37,294 nucleotides of DNA from positions 1 through 37,294 of the forward strand of contig NZ_ANFM02000068.1 of assembly GCF_000333895.2 (NCBI RefSeq). Reading direction: 5' to 3'. Positions 1 to 8,660 of this stretch are shown piece by piece. Made by a program: the position numbers and the translations under genes. The notes under the pieces were generated by a model that had not been told where the DNA came from, did no database searches, and saw only the letters and a list, made by a program, of their open reading frames with translations. Each line of letters begins with the position of its first letter. Positions within the stretch are counted from its first letter, which is position 1. The stretch is from Grimontia indica (GTDB lineage: Bacteria > Pseudomonadota > Gammaproteobacteria > Enterobacterales > Vibrionaceae).

Positions 1-17
1 ATGCAGGATTCAGCGAG

Positions 18-247
18 ATTGACTGGCGTTGTGATCGCGGCGTTCCTTTGTAGGTGTAGTCACCTCCATCAAAAAGGAACAACAAAGAGCACGCCGTCAG
101 TCAACTCGCCCGAAGGGAGGACATCAATGCGCCCACTTCTTCGTCAAATTCCACGGAAATAGAGCGACTATTCCACGTAAAATTTGCCTCGAATTGAACG
201 CATTGATGACCTCTGAATGCGGGCATCTCCAGGTCGTTTGGGTATAA
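18..247. repeat. Structured interspersed intergenic repeat, left copy
   Basis: No coding potential was seen. The segment is built from two long imperfect hairpins. In the first, bases 18-33 pair with 90-105, 42-49 with 73-80, and AGGTG/CACCT (52-56/61-65) closes a TAGT loop. In the second, CATCAATGCG (122-131) pairs perfectly with CGCATTGATG (202-211), and GAGG/CCTC extends the stem past one mismatch. The tail GACCT...AGGTC, then GTTTGGGTATA (236-246), matches the reverse complement of the last 45 bases of the window. I take it as a non-autonomous, genome-interspersed element of the kind common between Vibrionaceae genes; I cannot name the family. Confidence 0.75.
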
Positions 248-262
248 TAGTTTGAATCAAAT

Positions 263-297
263 AAAGCGCTGCAAAGCCAACTTTGCAGCGCTTTTTG
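263..297 (+). terminator. Rho-independent terminator
   Basis: A perfect 14-bp stem (263-276 with 281-294) closes a CCAA loop and runs into T residues. The stem starts with AAA and ends with TTT, so it could work in both directions. It probably ends a transcript entering from the left of the window, beyond the repeat. Confidence 0.85.
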
Positions 298-407
298 ATC
301 TGAATAAAAAATTGCTAATTCAGTAGATTAAGGATTTATCGACTGTATCCAGATAGAAAAACATCATTTCCTCACTGGAATGAATCTTGATGTTAATATG
401 TGATCCA

Positions 408-435
408 TACCCGCTCTCTCTTTCTGGAGTGGGTA
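408..435. repeat. Inverted repeat upstream of the MFS exporter gene
   Basis: TACCCGCTC (408-416) faces GAGTGGGTA (427-435) across a 10-base loop, with one G-T pair. It lies about 68 bases before the exporter start and has no T tract, so it is more likely an operator or a leader hairpin than a terminator. The rest of the 298-502 gap shows nothing else I can support. Confidence 0.35.
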
Positions 436-502
436 TCAGCTAGCCTTTGAATCAATCAGGGTAAGCCACTTTTTCTCCACCTCCTCTTTTACCAAGGCAT
501 AC

Positions 503-1702
503 ATGACGACGAATGCAGTAAACCAACAGCAGCAACAGCTGACCTTTCTCTTGATCCTTGTGCTCGGCGCTATTGCCGCGCTCACGCCTTTAGCTATTGA
601 TATGTACCTTCCAGCCATGCCTGACATTGCGCGAGATCTGTCGGTAACGCCTGGACAGGTTCAGCAAACGCTGGCGGCATACACCGCAGGCTTCGCTATT
701 GGTCAGCTTATTCATGGCCCAATCTCTGACAGCTATGGCCGACGCCCTGTCCTGATTGGCGGTGTCGCATTTTTCTTGGTAGGTGGGGTTGTCAGTGCTT
801 TGGCGGCAGATATTGAAACCTTGACCTATGTTCGTGCTGCTCAGGGCTTTTTTGGTGCTGCAGCAGCGGTTGTTATCGCGGCATTGGTACGGGACATGTT
901 TGACCGCGAAGAATTTGCTCGCACCATGTCGTTTATCACCTTGGTGATGACGGTGGCACCGCTGGCAGCGCCGATGATTGGTGGTTATCTGGCGGTTTGG
1001 TTTGGCTGGCGCTCGATTTTCTGGGTGCTAGCGGGCTTTGCCGCGTTGGTTATTGTTTTGGTGTTATCACTGATTCCAGAAACCTTACCCGTGCAGGGAA
1101 GGCCGCCACTCCGTCTTGGCTCAACGCTGCGCAATTATATGAAGATACTGCGCTCAAGAAAGTCTGTCGGCTATATCTTTGCTTCCGGTTTTTCTTTCGC
1201 GGGCATGTTCTCATTCCTGACAGCCGGTGCATTTGTGTACATCGACTACTATGGCGTAAGTACCCAGAACTTTGGTTATCTGTTCGGCTTGAACGTCGTC
1301 TGTCTGATTGTGATGACCTCTTTTAACGGCAAGTTTGTGCGCAAAATCGGCAGTGAGAAGATGCTGCAAATCGGCCTGACGATTCAACTTCTGTCAGGTA
1401 TCGCTCTGATTGCTGGGCAAGCTTTTGAATGGGGCTTATGGGGAACAGTGATTCCCGTTATGTTCTTTGTCGGCACCATCTCTATCGTCGGAAGCAACTC
1501 TATGGCGTGTGTATTGAGTGCGTATCCCGAGCTTGCGGGCACTGCGTCCTCGCTGGCAGGAACATTGAGATTTGGTACGGGCACCATAGTTGGTGGTACA
1601 GTGGCGGTCATTCACGTGAATTCAGCCTGGCCGATGACTGGTGCTATGGCAGCATGTGCGTTTTTATCCGCCCTGTTTTACTGGGGCTTAGCGAAAAAAT
1701 AA
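503..1702 (+). CDS. Bcr/CflA-type MFS drug efflux transporter
   Basis: A 399-residue inner-membrane proton-coupled exporter of the 12-TM DHA1 group. The first helix carries the family-typical stretch LAIDMYLPAMPDIARDL, and MFS motif A is visible after helix 2 (GPISDSYGRRPVLIG, about residues 71-85). The length matches E. coli Bcr (about 396). Substrates in this family include bicyclomycin, sulfonamides and chloramphenicol, but the one here cannot be read from the sequence. The ATG at 503 follows AAGG with about five bases of spacing. The next gene starts four bases after the stop, so the two are probably co-transcribed. Confidence 0.88.
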   Translation: MTTNAVNQQQQQLTFLLILVLGAIAALTPLAIDMYLPAMPDIARDLSVTPGQVQQTLAAYTAGFAIGQLIHGPISDSYGRRPVLIGGVAFFLVGGVVSALAADIETLTYVRAAQGFFGAAAAVVIAALVRDMFDREEFARTMSFITLVMTVAPLAAPMIGGYLAVWFGWRSIFWVLAGFAALVIVLVLSLIPETLPVQGRPPLRLGSTLRNYMKILRSRKSVGYIFASGFSFAGMFSFLTAGAFVYIDYYGVSTQNFGYLFGLNVVCLIVMTSFNGKFVRKIGSEKMLQIGLTIQLLSGIALIAGQAFEWGLWGTVIPVMFFVGTISIVGSNSMACVLSAYPELAGTASSLAGTLRFGTGTIVGGTVAVIHVNSAWPMTGAMAACAFLSALFYWGLAKK

Positions 1703-1706
1703 GAAA

Positions 1707-2360
1707 ATGAGCTACATCGAAGACATTAAATCCGTCGTGGATTCTGCCCTTGCTGAACTTGAAGAAGCAAAGGCTCGCGGCAAATTACAAAGCAACCCTG
1801 TGAGTGAGGAATCTTTCCTTTGCCGTTGGGTGGCCCAAGCAGTAAAAAAACAGCGCTTTGGAAATTCTGTTTCTAAAGAAATGACGGCCTGGGTGCAGCA
1901 GGGTCGTAGCATGGGCAAACACGCCAATATTAAAGGCCAAATGCAACATATTGCGAGCGTTTATCATCACCACTTCCCGCAAGGTGATGAGCACAGTGCG
2001 ATTACTAAAAGCCAGTTTGACGCTTTGGTAGCCGCGCTTGAAGAGGCCGATTGGATGACCCACACCGAATACGAGATCAACCGTAAGGTGCGTGTGATTT
2101 CAGACGGTCAGCACTCTTTTGCAGTCTGCAATATTGCTTTGGGCAAAAGCTTCAATGAAGAAGGCGAGCTGATAAAACCGTTGAGCCTTTATGTTCGTGG
2201 TCCAGAATCTTGGTTTATTGAAACCGTTCGCGAACATGGCATGCTGATGACCAAAGTGACTGACTACAAATCTATCGTGAAATACCACGGTGAATACCAG
2301 ATTTGGCCTCGCAACCAAGCCGATAGACTGCTGGTGTTACCAGAGAGTCTGAAGCCTTAA
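1707..2360 (+). CDS. DUF2913 family protein
   Basis: A soluble protein of 217 residues with no signal peptide or membrane segment. The opening (SYIEDIKSVVDSALAEL), the FLCRWVAQAVKKQRFGNSV stretch and the C-terminal WPRNQADRLLVLPE resemble, from memory, the uncharacterised DUF2913 family found mainly in Vibrionaceae. No catalytic motif is obvious. It starts four bases after the exporter stop, and a strong terminator follows at 2401, so it is the last gene of a two-gene transcript. Its function is unknown, and the link to drug export rests only on position. Confidence 0.65.
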   Translation: MSYIEDIKSVVDSALAELEEAKARGKLQSNPVSEESFLCRWVAQAVKKQRFGNSVSKEMTAWVQQGRSMGKHANIKGQMQHIASVYHHHFPQGDEHSAITKSQFDALVAALEEADWMTHTEYEINRKVRVISDGQHSFAVCNIALGKSFNEEGELIKPLSLYVRGPESWFIETVREHGMLMTKVTDYKSIVKYHGEYQIWPRNQADRLLVLPESLKP

Positions 2361-2394
2361 TAAGGTTAAGCAAAGGTCAGCAGACCCAAGGAAA

Positions 2395-3858
2395 TTATAT
2401 GTGGTGCGAAGGAGTAGTCTTCTTCGCACCACTTTTTTTTGCCAGAGCAAAAGCCATGCCTTTGAAGATAAAAAGGTGAGCGGGCATCATCGCAAACCAA
2501 TAAAGCAAGCCGCTAAAACCCGCAGGGTGCCACCAAGCGCGGATATCCAACAAACGCGTTTCGCCCAAGTCCTTCACCGTAAATTCCAGACGGCCTAGTC
2601 CCGGTGCTTTCATGCCAAACAGCAGTGACAAATGTTTTTGCGGGTGGCACTGAATCACTTTCCAGCTATCGATATAATCACCAGTTTCAAGCGAAGATCT
2701 TTGCGGTCGACGTTTTCCCAGCGCATTTCCACCAACTGCTGCATCCATGTAAGCCCGGATTTTCCAGAGCCAATTCCCGAAGAAATAACCTTCATCACCG
2801 CCAACTTTTTGTATGTTCGACCAGAGCGATGCCGCAGTGGCATCGGTTTCTACGGTGAAGCCAGCATGCTTGGGGTAGTAGCCATAATTTCGGTGCCAGC
2901 GAGCGATGGCATCAGGGTCAAACCCCCAAATATCATTTTTTACGACATCACTTTCATTGCTGAGTGCGGATTCAACGGCTTGTTCAAAACCGAGTTGTGG
3001 TACGGGAATTAGAGTGCCTATGTCCTTGCCGGTAGGGAGCAAGTCATAACGCAGTCCATCGATCAGTGCACTGGCAATAGATTTGGGCACGGTCGTGACA
3101 AGCGTTAGCCACATTGAGGAAATCTTGGGTGTCAGTAAAGGCACCTTAATGATGAAGATCCGCTTGTTGATGATGCGGGCGAAACGACGCATTTGATCTT
3201 CATAGCTGATCACTTCGGGGCCACTGACATCAAATATCGGAGAGCCTTCGACAGGCACTTCAATCAATTTGGTGAGGTAGCCAATCATGGTTTCAAGGGC
3301 AACCGGGCTGGATTTGGAACGGACCCAGACTGGCGTGGTGATGACAGGGAGGTGAGAGACTATATCTCGCATGACTTCAAAGGCCGCAGAGCCACTACCA
3401 ATGATAATGCCTGCGCGCAGTTCAATCACTTGCTTGCCGCAATCGCGTAGGATATTCCCAGTCACTTTTCTGGCTGCGAGGTGGGTAGAAGTGACATTGT
3501 TGGGTTGGGTCGCGCCCAGATAGATGAGCCGGGAAACCTGACTTTTTGCTATCTGATTTGAAACATGACGCGCCATATTGAGCTCATGCTGATAGAAATC
3601 TGATCCAGATGCCATGCCATGAACCAAATAAAAGACCTGTGATACTCCTGACAGAATGGAGGAGAGGTCACCTTCGTCTAACAGATCCACTTCCGCCAGT
3701 GTCACGTTGGGATGGTTATGCCAGGCCTGATGTTTTAGTGTCTCTAATGAGCGGCTGGTTGCGATGACCTGATAGCCTAAGGCCAATAAGTTTGGCACCA
3801 AATGACTGCCCACATAACCCGTCGCACCAATCACCAACATCTTTTTACTGGGCATCAT
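2395..3858 (-). CDS. SDR-family NAD(P)-binding protein with C-terminal DUF2867 (YbjT-like)
   Basis: A 487-residue protein. The N-terminal half is an atypical short-chain dehydrogenase/epimerase Rossmann fold with GATGYVG at residues 11-17. The C-terminal part, from about residue 330 (DAIARWHRNYGYYPKHAGF onward), looks like DUF2867, the arrangement of E. coli YbjT (476 residues). The substrate is unknown. Two ATGs open the frame (MMPSKK) and the Shine-Dalgarno sequence is weak. The final 14 codons are encoded by the A-rich antisense of the terminator of the convergent gene, giving the tail KKSGAKKTTPSHHI. It is divergent from the AttEFGH-like operon. Confidence 0.8.
   Translation of the reverse strand: MMPSKKMLVIGATGYVGSHLVPNLLALGYQVIATSRSLETLKHQAWHNHPNVTLAEVDLLDEGDLSSILSGVSQVFYLVHGMASGSDFYQHELNMARHVSNQIAKSQVSRLIYLGATQPNNVTSTHLAARKVTGNILRDCGKQVIELRAGIIIGSGSAAFEVMRDIVSHLPVITTPVWVRSKSSPVALETMIGYLTKLIEVPVEGSPIFDVSGPEVISYEDQMRRFARIINKRIFIIKVPLLTPKISSMWLTLVTTVPKSIASALIDGLRYDLLPTGKDIGTLIPVPQLGFEQAVESALSNESDVVKNDIWGFDPDAIARWHRNYGYYPKHAGFTVETDATAASLWSNIQKVGGDEGYFFGNWLWKIRAYMDAAVGGNALGKRRPQRSSLETGDYIDSWKVIQCHPQKHLSLLFGMKAPGLGRLEFTVKDLGETRLLDIRAWWHPAGFSGLLYWFAMMPAHLFIFKGMAFALAKKSGAKKTTPSHHI
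2401..2440 (+). terminator. Rho-independent terminator of the exporter/DUF2913 transcript, inside the convergent CDS
   Basis: An 11-bp perfect stem (GTGGTGCGAAG at 2401-2411 with CTTCGCACCAC at 2422-2432) is followed by eight T residues (2433-2440). It serves the plus-strand genes. It lies inside the last codons of the minus-strand YbjT-like gene. On the minus strand no T run follows the hairpin, so it would act poorly in that direction. Confidence 0.88.
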
Positions 3859-4253
3859 ATTTTGAATCTCATCGCAAACTTCTTCATTCCATGAGAGCGA
3901 TCTCTGCCGCAGGATTGCTCGTATATTTTGTCATTGGCACAAACTCCCTTCGCAACGACCTTATTGAGAAATAAGACAAATTAACTTGCGAAAGCGTGAC
4001 TGTTCGTTGTCAGCACAGTGTCAAAGAAACAAGGCTATCGGAAAAGAGAGTAAAAATCTGTGATTATCTATGCCTTTAAAGCTGGATATAGCCTGCATGA
4101 ATTGATGGTTAAATAGGCGATTGTGATTAATTGTCAAAATGTGCTGTGGATTCAAACACCTTTCTTGACGCCGAAGTTTGCGGTAAATTGCTTCACCTAT
4201 CACATTATCGCGCGACCTTTTTCGACGCTTGTTGGAAAAACCAAGGGGAAAAA
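3859..4253. other. Divergent intergenic region without a recognised gene
   Basis: This 395-base gap separates the minus-strand SDR gene from the plus-strand ABC operon and must hold both promoters. An open frame extends the ATPase upstream to 4131, but it lacks a Shine-Dalgarno sequence and family similarity, so I treat it as leader. I could not support a -35/-10 pair with normal spacing. Half-site resemblance to CRP near 4125-4140 is too weak to call. Confidence 0.5.
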
Positions 4254-4925
4254 ATGCTAGAGCTGGTTGGACTTTGCAAAGGCTATCTTGATGGAGGGGA
4301 ATTCCATCCAGTATTGCAAGGTGCAGAGCTATCCTTAGCCAAGCATGATCAGGTGGCCTTGATGGGCGAGAGTGGCTCAGGTAAGAGTACACTGTTGAAC
4401 CTTATTGGTGGATTAGATAATCCTGATTCCGGTGAAGTCATTGTCGCGGGAACGCCTATCCACGAGCTTGCCGAGCGCGATCGTACCCGCTTTCGCCGCA
4501 ACAATATCGGCATGATCTTCCAGCAATTCAATCTGCTCCCCACGCTTACCATCGCTGACAACATCCGTTTCTGCCGCCAATTGAAAGGCCTGCATGACGA
4601 CGACGGTCTGTGGCGACAAATCCTCTCCGCACTGGATTTGATGCCTTTGCTGGGTCGCTATCCCGAAGAGGTGTCTGGTGGTCAGCAGCAGCGCGCGGCG
4701 ATTGCGCGCTCTCTCTATATGGAACCAAAAATCCTGTTGGCTGACGAACCGACAGGCAGTTTGGATGAGCGCAATGCCGACGCAGTAATGAGGCTTCTTA
4801 CGACACTGACCAATTCGCTTGATTGTACTTTGCTCGTTGTCACTCACAGTGAAAAAGTGGCGGATTATCTCGGGCATCGCGTCACGCTACAAGGGGGCGT
4901 CCTGAATGTACGTACCCGTAGCTAA
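4254..4925 (+). CDS. ABC transporter ATP-binding protein (AttE/LolD-like)
   Basis: A cytoplasmic ATPase of 223 residues from the MacB/LolD/FtsE class. Walker A is GESGSGKST (residues 38-46), and a Q-loop (FQQFNLLPTLT), the signature VSGGQQQRAAIARSL, Walker B with ILLADEPTGSLDE and the H-loop VVTHSEK are all intact. I chose the ATG at 4254 because CCAAGGGGAA sits just upstream and family members begin at this point; the frame stays open to 4131. The 3' end overlaps the permease gene by 20 bases. With the next two genes it forms the AttE part of an AttEFGH-like system. Confidence 0.88.
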   Translation: MLELVGLCKGYLDGGEFHPVLQGAELSLAKHDQVALMGESGSGKSTLLNLIGGLDNPDSGEVIVAGTPIHELAERDRTRFRRNNIGMIFQQFNLLPTLTIADNIRFCRQLKGLHDDDGLWRQILSALDLMPLLGRYPEEVSGGQQQRAAIARSLYMEPKILLADEPTGSLDERNADAVMRLLTTLTNSLDCTLLVVTHSEKVADYLGHRVTLQGGVLNVRTRS

Positions 4926-7365
4926 AGCGCTATTCGGTCACTACCGCCGACATCCGTTTCAGGTTTTACTCGTCTGGTTGGGGTTAACGCTTGGGGTGGC
5001 TTTGTTGGTTGGTGTTATGTCAATCAACCAACACGCGCAAGACAGCTACCAAAAAGGCGCCAGCTTATTTACTAATCCGTTTCCTTACGTGCTCCATCAT
5101 CGCGAGCGCGGAAAACGTGTTGATGAGCCACTGTATATTTCGATGCGACGTGCAGGATTCAACCAGTGCGTGCCCGTCGACATCTATCGAACTTCAACAC
5201 AGGATGGCCATGATATTCAGCTAATGGGTGTTGATACCGTCGCCATGTTCGCTTTCAACGTAGCAAACCCTGATTCAGTGGCGGCAGAGCAGCCATTGCG
5301 AGACGGATTTACTACCCAGTGGGTGAGCACCGAACTCGCTAGTCATCTTGGCTGGGTGGATGGACAAAAAATCACACTAAAAGATGGGAACAAAATCGGA
5401 CCTATCAAACTGGTAGAAGGTGGCCAGATTGGCTCTGGTACCCGTATTTTCGGTGACATGTCCGTTATCCGCAGCTTGTCAGACCATGACGGTTTCAAAC
5501 TTATTTACTGTGGGGTCATGGATAAAGCTGAGCGTGATGCATTGCGCGATGTTCTTCCATCTACGATCACGCTATCCCGAACAGAAACGGCGCAATTGGG
5601 CCCATTGACGCGAGCGTTCCACCTCAATCTATTCGCTATGGGACTTCTGGCCTTTGTCGTTGGCCTGTTTATCTTCTATCAAGCGATATCGCTTTCCATG
5701 GCACAGCGACAACCACTGGTTGGCTTGATGCGAGAATTGGGCGTTGGCAGGAAATCGCTAGCGTGGGTTGTTAGCCTTGAAATGCTGATTTGGCTCTTTA
5801 TGGGTTTGATTGGCGGCAATATTGCAGGCCTGATACTGGCCCAAAAACTGATGCCAACGGTCGCAACAACCCTGAGTGACCTTTATGGTGCGAATGTCGA
5901 CCTCACATTAAACTGGCAATGGGAGTGGGGCTTCTACAGCTTCCTGTTAGGCGTTTGTGGTTTTGCTTTGGCATCTGGCTGGCCGTTATATCGATTGCTT
6001 ACCACGCCACCTGCCCGCCTTTCAAAGCGTATGTCTCTGGTTCGTTTTTCTGGCCGAGAATTCAGCTGGCAAGCGATTGTAGCCTCCCTGTTTATTGTCA
6101 TCGCCATGTTGGTTTACAGCGCACCCCAAAGCCAAGCGCAAGGGTTTACCTTAATAGCCTTAATCCTTATCAGCGGCGGCTTGTTTCTGCCGTTTATGAT
6201 GTGGAAATGCTTTCTGCTACTTTCTGAAAAGATCAAGATTGCCCGCCTGCGTTGGTTCCTTTCCGATGCGTCAGCCAGCCTGAGTTATCGTGGCATTGCT
6301 GCCATGGCTTTTATGATGGCGATTGCCACCAATATTGGTATGGAAACCATGGTGGGAAGTTTCCGAACTACAACGGAAAACTGGCTTCAGCAACGACTGG
6401 CGGCTGACATCTACGTCAAACCAGAAAAAGCGGTGGCGCAGCAACTATCAGATTGGTTGGAACAACAAGACGAAGTTAAGCGCAGTCTGGTTCAGTGGCG
6501 ACATGAAATAGACACCGCCCAAGGAATTGTCGAAATCCATACTATTGGTACCAGTGCAGAAGAGCGTGAGGCTCTGGCTATAAAAGTGGCGGCGCCAGAT
6601 TACTGGAACCACTTGCATCAGGGCAAGTCTATGATGTTGAGTGAGTCACTGGCGCTTAAATTTGATGCTCAACCAGGAGACAGCATTGCGCTTCCAGCCC
6701 CATTTGGTGATGGCTGGAAAGTGGCGGGCATCTATTTTGATTACGGTAACCCATATAGCCAAGTGATTGTCTCTAACCGCTCTTCTTTAATTCCTTGGAT
6801 TCAGGATGCGGGACGGGTAGGAGTGGCCGCACTTTTTAATGAGGGCGCTAATGAAGAAGCGCTGGTTGATGGCATGCGCAAGCAGTTCAATCTGCAGGAG
6901 ACGCAAGTCAGCAATCAAAGAGATATTCTTGCTACTGCAATGCGTATTTTTGACCGAACGTTTTTGGTTACTGATACGCTTTGCACGCTAACCCTTATCA
7001 TCGCCATTTGTGGACTGTTCTTCTCAACGCTGGCAACTGAGCTTTCGCGCCAACGTCAGTATGCTCTGCTTCGATATATGGGGATATCAGGGCGGGAATT
7101 GGCTTTTTTAGGTGGCGGTCAATTGATGCTGATTGGCTTGTTTTCCGCGCTGTTTGCTTTGCCTCTTGGGCTCGTTATCGCTGAAGTGTTAATTAACATC
7201 GTGCTCAAATACTCTTTTGGCTGGACGATGTCGGTGTCCTACTTCCCAGCCAGTTATCTTATTACCTTGGGTGGCTCTTTGCTGACGTTGCTATTGGCAG
7301 GATGTTGGCCTGTGTGGCGTTTGATCAAGCGGTCTGCAATCCTTTCCTTGCGGGAGGCTCAGTAA
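4906..7365 (+). CDS. FtsX-like ABC permease, AttF-AttG type fusion
   Basis: An 819-residue inner-membrane protein with about ten hydrophobic helices: one near residues 19-40, clusters near 240-440, and further helices in the second half up to the C-terminus. Two FtsX-type permease cores can be seen, one about 245-370 and one about 695-815. Large periplasmic stretches follow the first helix and the start of the second half. In Agrobacterium the permease functions are given as separate AttF and AttG; here one chain carries both halves. The start lies inside the end of the ATPase gene, after a G-rich Shine-Dalgarno sequence. Its stop overlaps the next start as TAATG, which points to translational coupling. 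Confidence 0.85.
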   Translation: MYVPVAKALFGHYRRHPFQVLLVWLGLTLGVALLVGVMSINQHAQDSYQKGASLFTNPFPYVLHHRERGKRVDEPLYISMRRAGFNQCVPVDIYRTSTQDGHDIQLMGVDTVAMFAFNVANPDSVAAEQPLRDGFTTQWVSTELASHLGWVDGQKITLKDGNKIGPIKLVEGGQIGSGTRIFGDMSVIRSLSDHDGFKLIYCGVMDKAERDALRDVLPSTITLSRTETAQLGPLTRAFHLNLFAMGLLAFVVGLFIFYQAISLSMAQRQPLVGLMRELGVGRKSLAWVVSLEMLIWLFMGLIGGNIAGLILAQKLMPTVATTLSDLYGANVDLTLNWQWEWGFYSFLLGVCGFALASGWPLYRLLTTPPARLSKRMSLVRFSGREFSWQAIVASLFIVIAMLVYSAPQSQAQGFTLIALILISGGLFLPFMMWKCFLLLSEKIKIARLRWFLSDASASLSYRGIAAMAFMMAIATNIGMETMVGSFRTTTENWLQQRLAADIYVKPEKAVAQQLSDWLEQQDEVKRSLVQWRHEIDTAQGIVEIHTIGTSAEEREALAIKVAAPDYWNHLHQGKSMMLSESLALKFDAQPGDSIALPAPFGDGWKVAGIYFDYGNPYSQVIVSNRSSLIPWIQDAGRVGVAALFNEGANEEALVDGMRKQFNLQETQVSNQRDILATAMRIFDRTFLVTDTLCTLTLIIAICGLFFSTLATELSRQRQYALLRYMGISGRELAFLGGGQLMLIGLFSALFALPLGLVIAEVLINIVLKYSFGWTMSVSYFPASYLITLGGSLLTLLLAGCWPVWRLIKRSAILSLREAQ

Positions 7366-8480
7366 TGCGCGAGGCGAAGCCACAACCCTTTATGTTGACA
7401 GTCATTGGCTGGAGCTTTGCTGCTCTGCTGTGTTTGTTGGCACTGTTTGGTTCCGTGTTGCTGAAAGACGATCCGCCAGACCGAACTGCTGTGGCTGCAC
7501 TGGTTGCCGCTAATGCTGAAGACTTTACGAAGGTAGTTCCTGGCCGGGAAATCCAATTTCCGAAAGACTACGGTTCGCACGACGATTTTCGTCAGGAGTG
7601 GTGGTACGTCACAGGAAATCTGCAAGATGAAGCGGGAAATCATTATGGTATTCAGTGGACGTTGTTCCGCTCTGCCATCTCATCGCAAAGAGGTGAGGGT
7701 TGGGACAACAACCAGATTTTCATGGCTCATGCCGTGCTGACGACGAAAGCGGGTGTTTTCGCCGCAGAGCGTTTTTCCCGGGGCGGAATTGGTCAAGCAG
7801 GCGTATCAGATAAGCCATTCAATGTGTGGTTGGATAACTGGCAATGGCGTGGAAACGGAGAGCAACCATTTCCAGCCAAACTGCAAGCGGAAGACAAGGA
7901 TTTTACTTTCAAGTTAACCATGTCAAAAAACCTTCCAGAGATTTTGCAAGGCGATAATGGTTATAGCCAAAAACATGCGGTAAAAGATGTCGCCTCTTAC
8001 TATTTCAGCGTGCCAGCTGTCGCATTGGATGGAGTGATCGAATTGAACGGCAAATCCGTGAAGGTATCTGGAAAAGGCTGGGTTGACCGCGAATGGAGTA
8101 CCCAAGCCTTGAGTGAAGATCAACTTGGTTGGGATTGGTTTTCTCTTCAACTTGATGACGGTCGTTCGCTTATGTTGGTGCAGGTTCGCGGGGAGCAATC
8201 GCCTTACCGGTTTGGCTCTATCACTGATGCTGCAGGAAACACCAAGATGCTGAAAAACGGCGAAATAGAGCTGCAACCTATCGCCTTCGCAAAAATGCCC
8301 ACTGGTCGCCATCTTCCGATCAAATGGAAGATTCAGGTGCCTGAACAGGACATTATGCTCACCACTAAACCCGTCCACGAACAGAACTGGTTGCCGTTTA
8401 CTTTCCCTTATTGGGAAGGGCCAATTATGGTCAATGGTTCGGCAAAAGGTGTCGGCTTTATGGAAGCAACGGGTTATTAG
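7365..8480 (+). CDS. Exported lipocalin-like (CrtC/AttH family) protein
   Basis: A 371-residue protein with one N-terminal hydrophobic segment (about residues 10-34), probably an anchor or uncleaved signal, followed by an exported domain. The stretches QEWWYVTGNL, IQWTLFR and GWVDREWSTQAL are typical of the AttH/CrtC-like double-lipocalin fold. The ATG at 7365 overlaps the permease stop (TAATG) and has CGGGAGG upstream; a longer frame to 7302 runs inside the permease gene. By analogy with AttEFGH it is the periplasmic or surface partner of the transporter. Carotenoid hydratase activity is unlikely here, since no carotenoid genes are nearby. Confidence 0.82.
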   Translation: MREAKPQPFMLTVIGWSFAALLCLLALFGSVLLKDDPPDRTAVAALVAANAEDFTKVVPGREIQFPKDYGSHDDFRQEWWYVTGNLQDEAGNHYGIQWTLFRSAISSQRGEGWDNNQIFMAHAVLTTKAGVFAAERFSRGGIGQAGVSDKPFNVWLDNWQWRGNGEQPFPAKLQAEDKDFTFKLTMSKNLPEILQGDNGYSQKHAVKDVASYYFSVPAVALDGVIELNGKSVKVSGKGWVDREWSTQALSEDQLGWDWFSLQLDDGRSLMLVQVRGEQSPYRFGSITDAAGNTKMLKNGEIELQPIAFAKMPTGRHLPIKWKIQVPEQDIMLTTKPVHEQNWLPFTFPYWEGPIMVNGSAKGVGFMEATGY

Positions 8481-8660
8481 GACCCTTGGCCCATATCATT
8501 TCTATTCACTCTGATGCTGTTCAAGTTCTGAATCACCTTAGTGATTTGATCTTTCTCATATTGTTCTCTTTCCCCTCAAAGACTATGGTTAATATGACCA
8601 TTAACATAATTGCAACTTTCGAGTCCGCTTGAAGAGTTAGCGAATGCGAGGCGAGCACAT

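Noticed and set aside
1-120. Small structured RNA gene or tRNA at the window start
   Set aside because: The hairpins belong to a repeat that recurs inverted at the window end; no tRNA arms or promoter could be identified.
2401-3450. Plus-strand frames opposite the YbjT-like gene
   Set aside because: They are overlapping frames without ribosome binding sites that shadow a gene with a clear Rossmann motif and full length.
4131-4253. N-terminal extension of the ABC ATPase
   Set aside because: The frame is open, but there is no ribosome binding site and no family similarity before residue 42; AAGGGG just ahead of 4254 marks the start.
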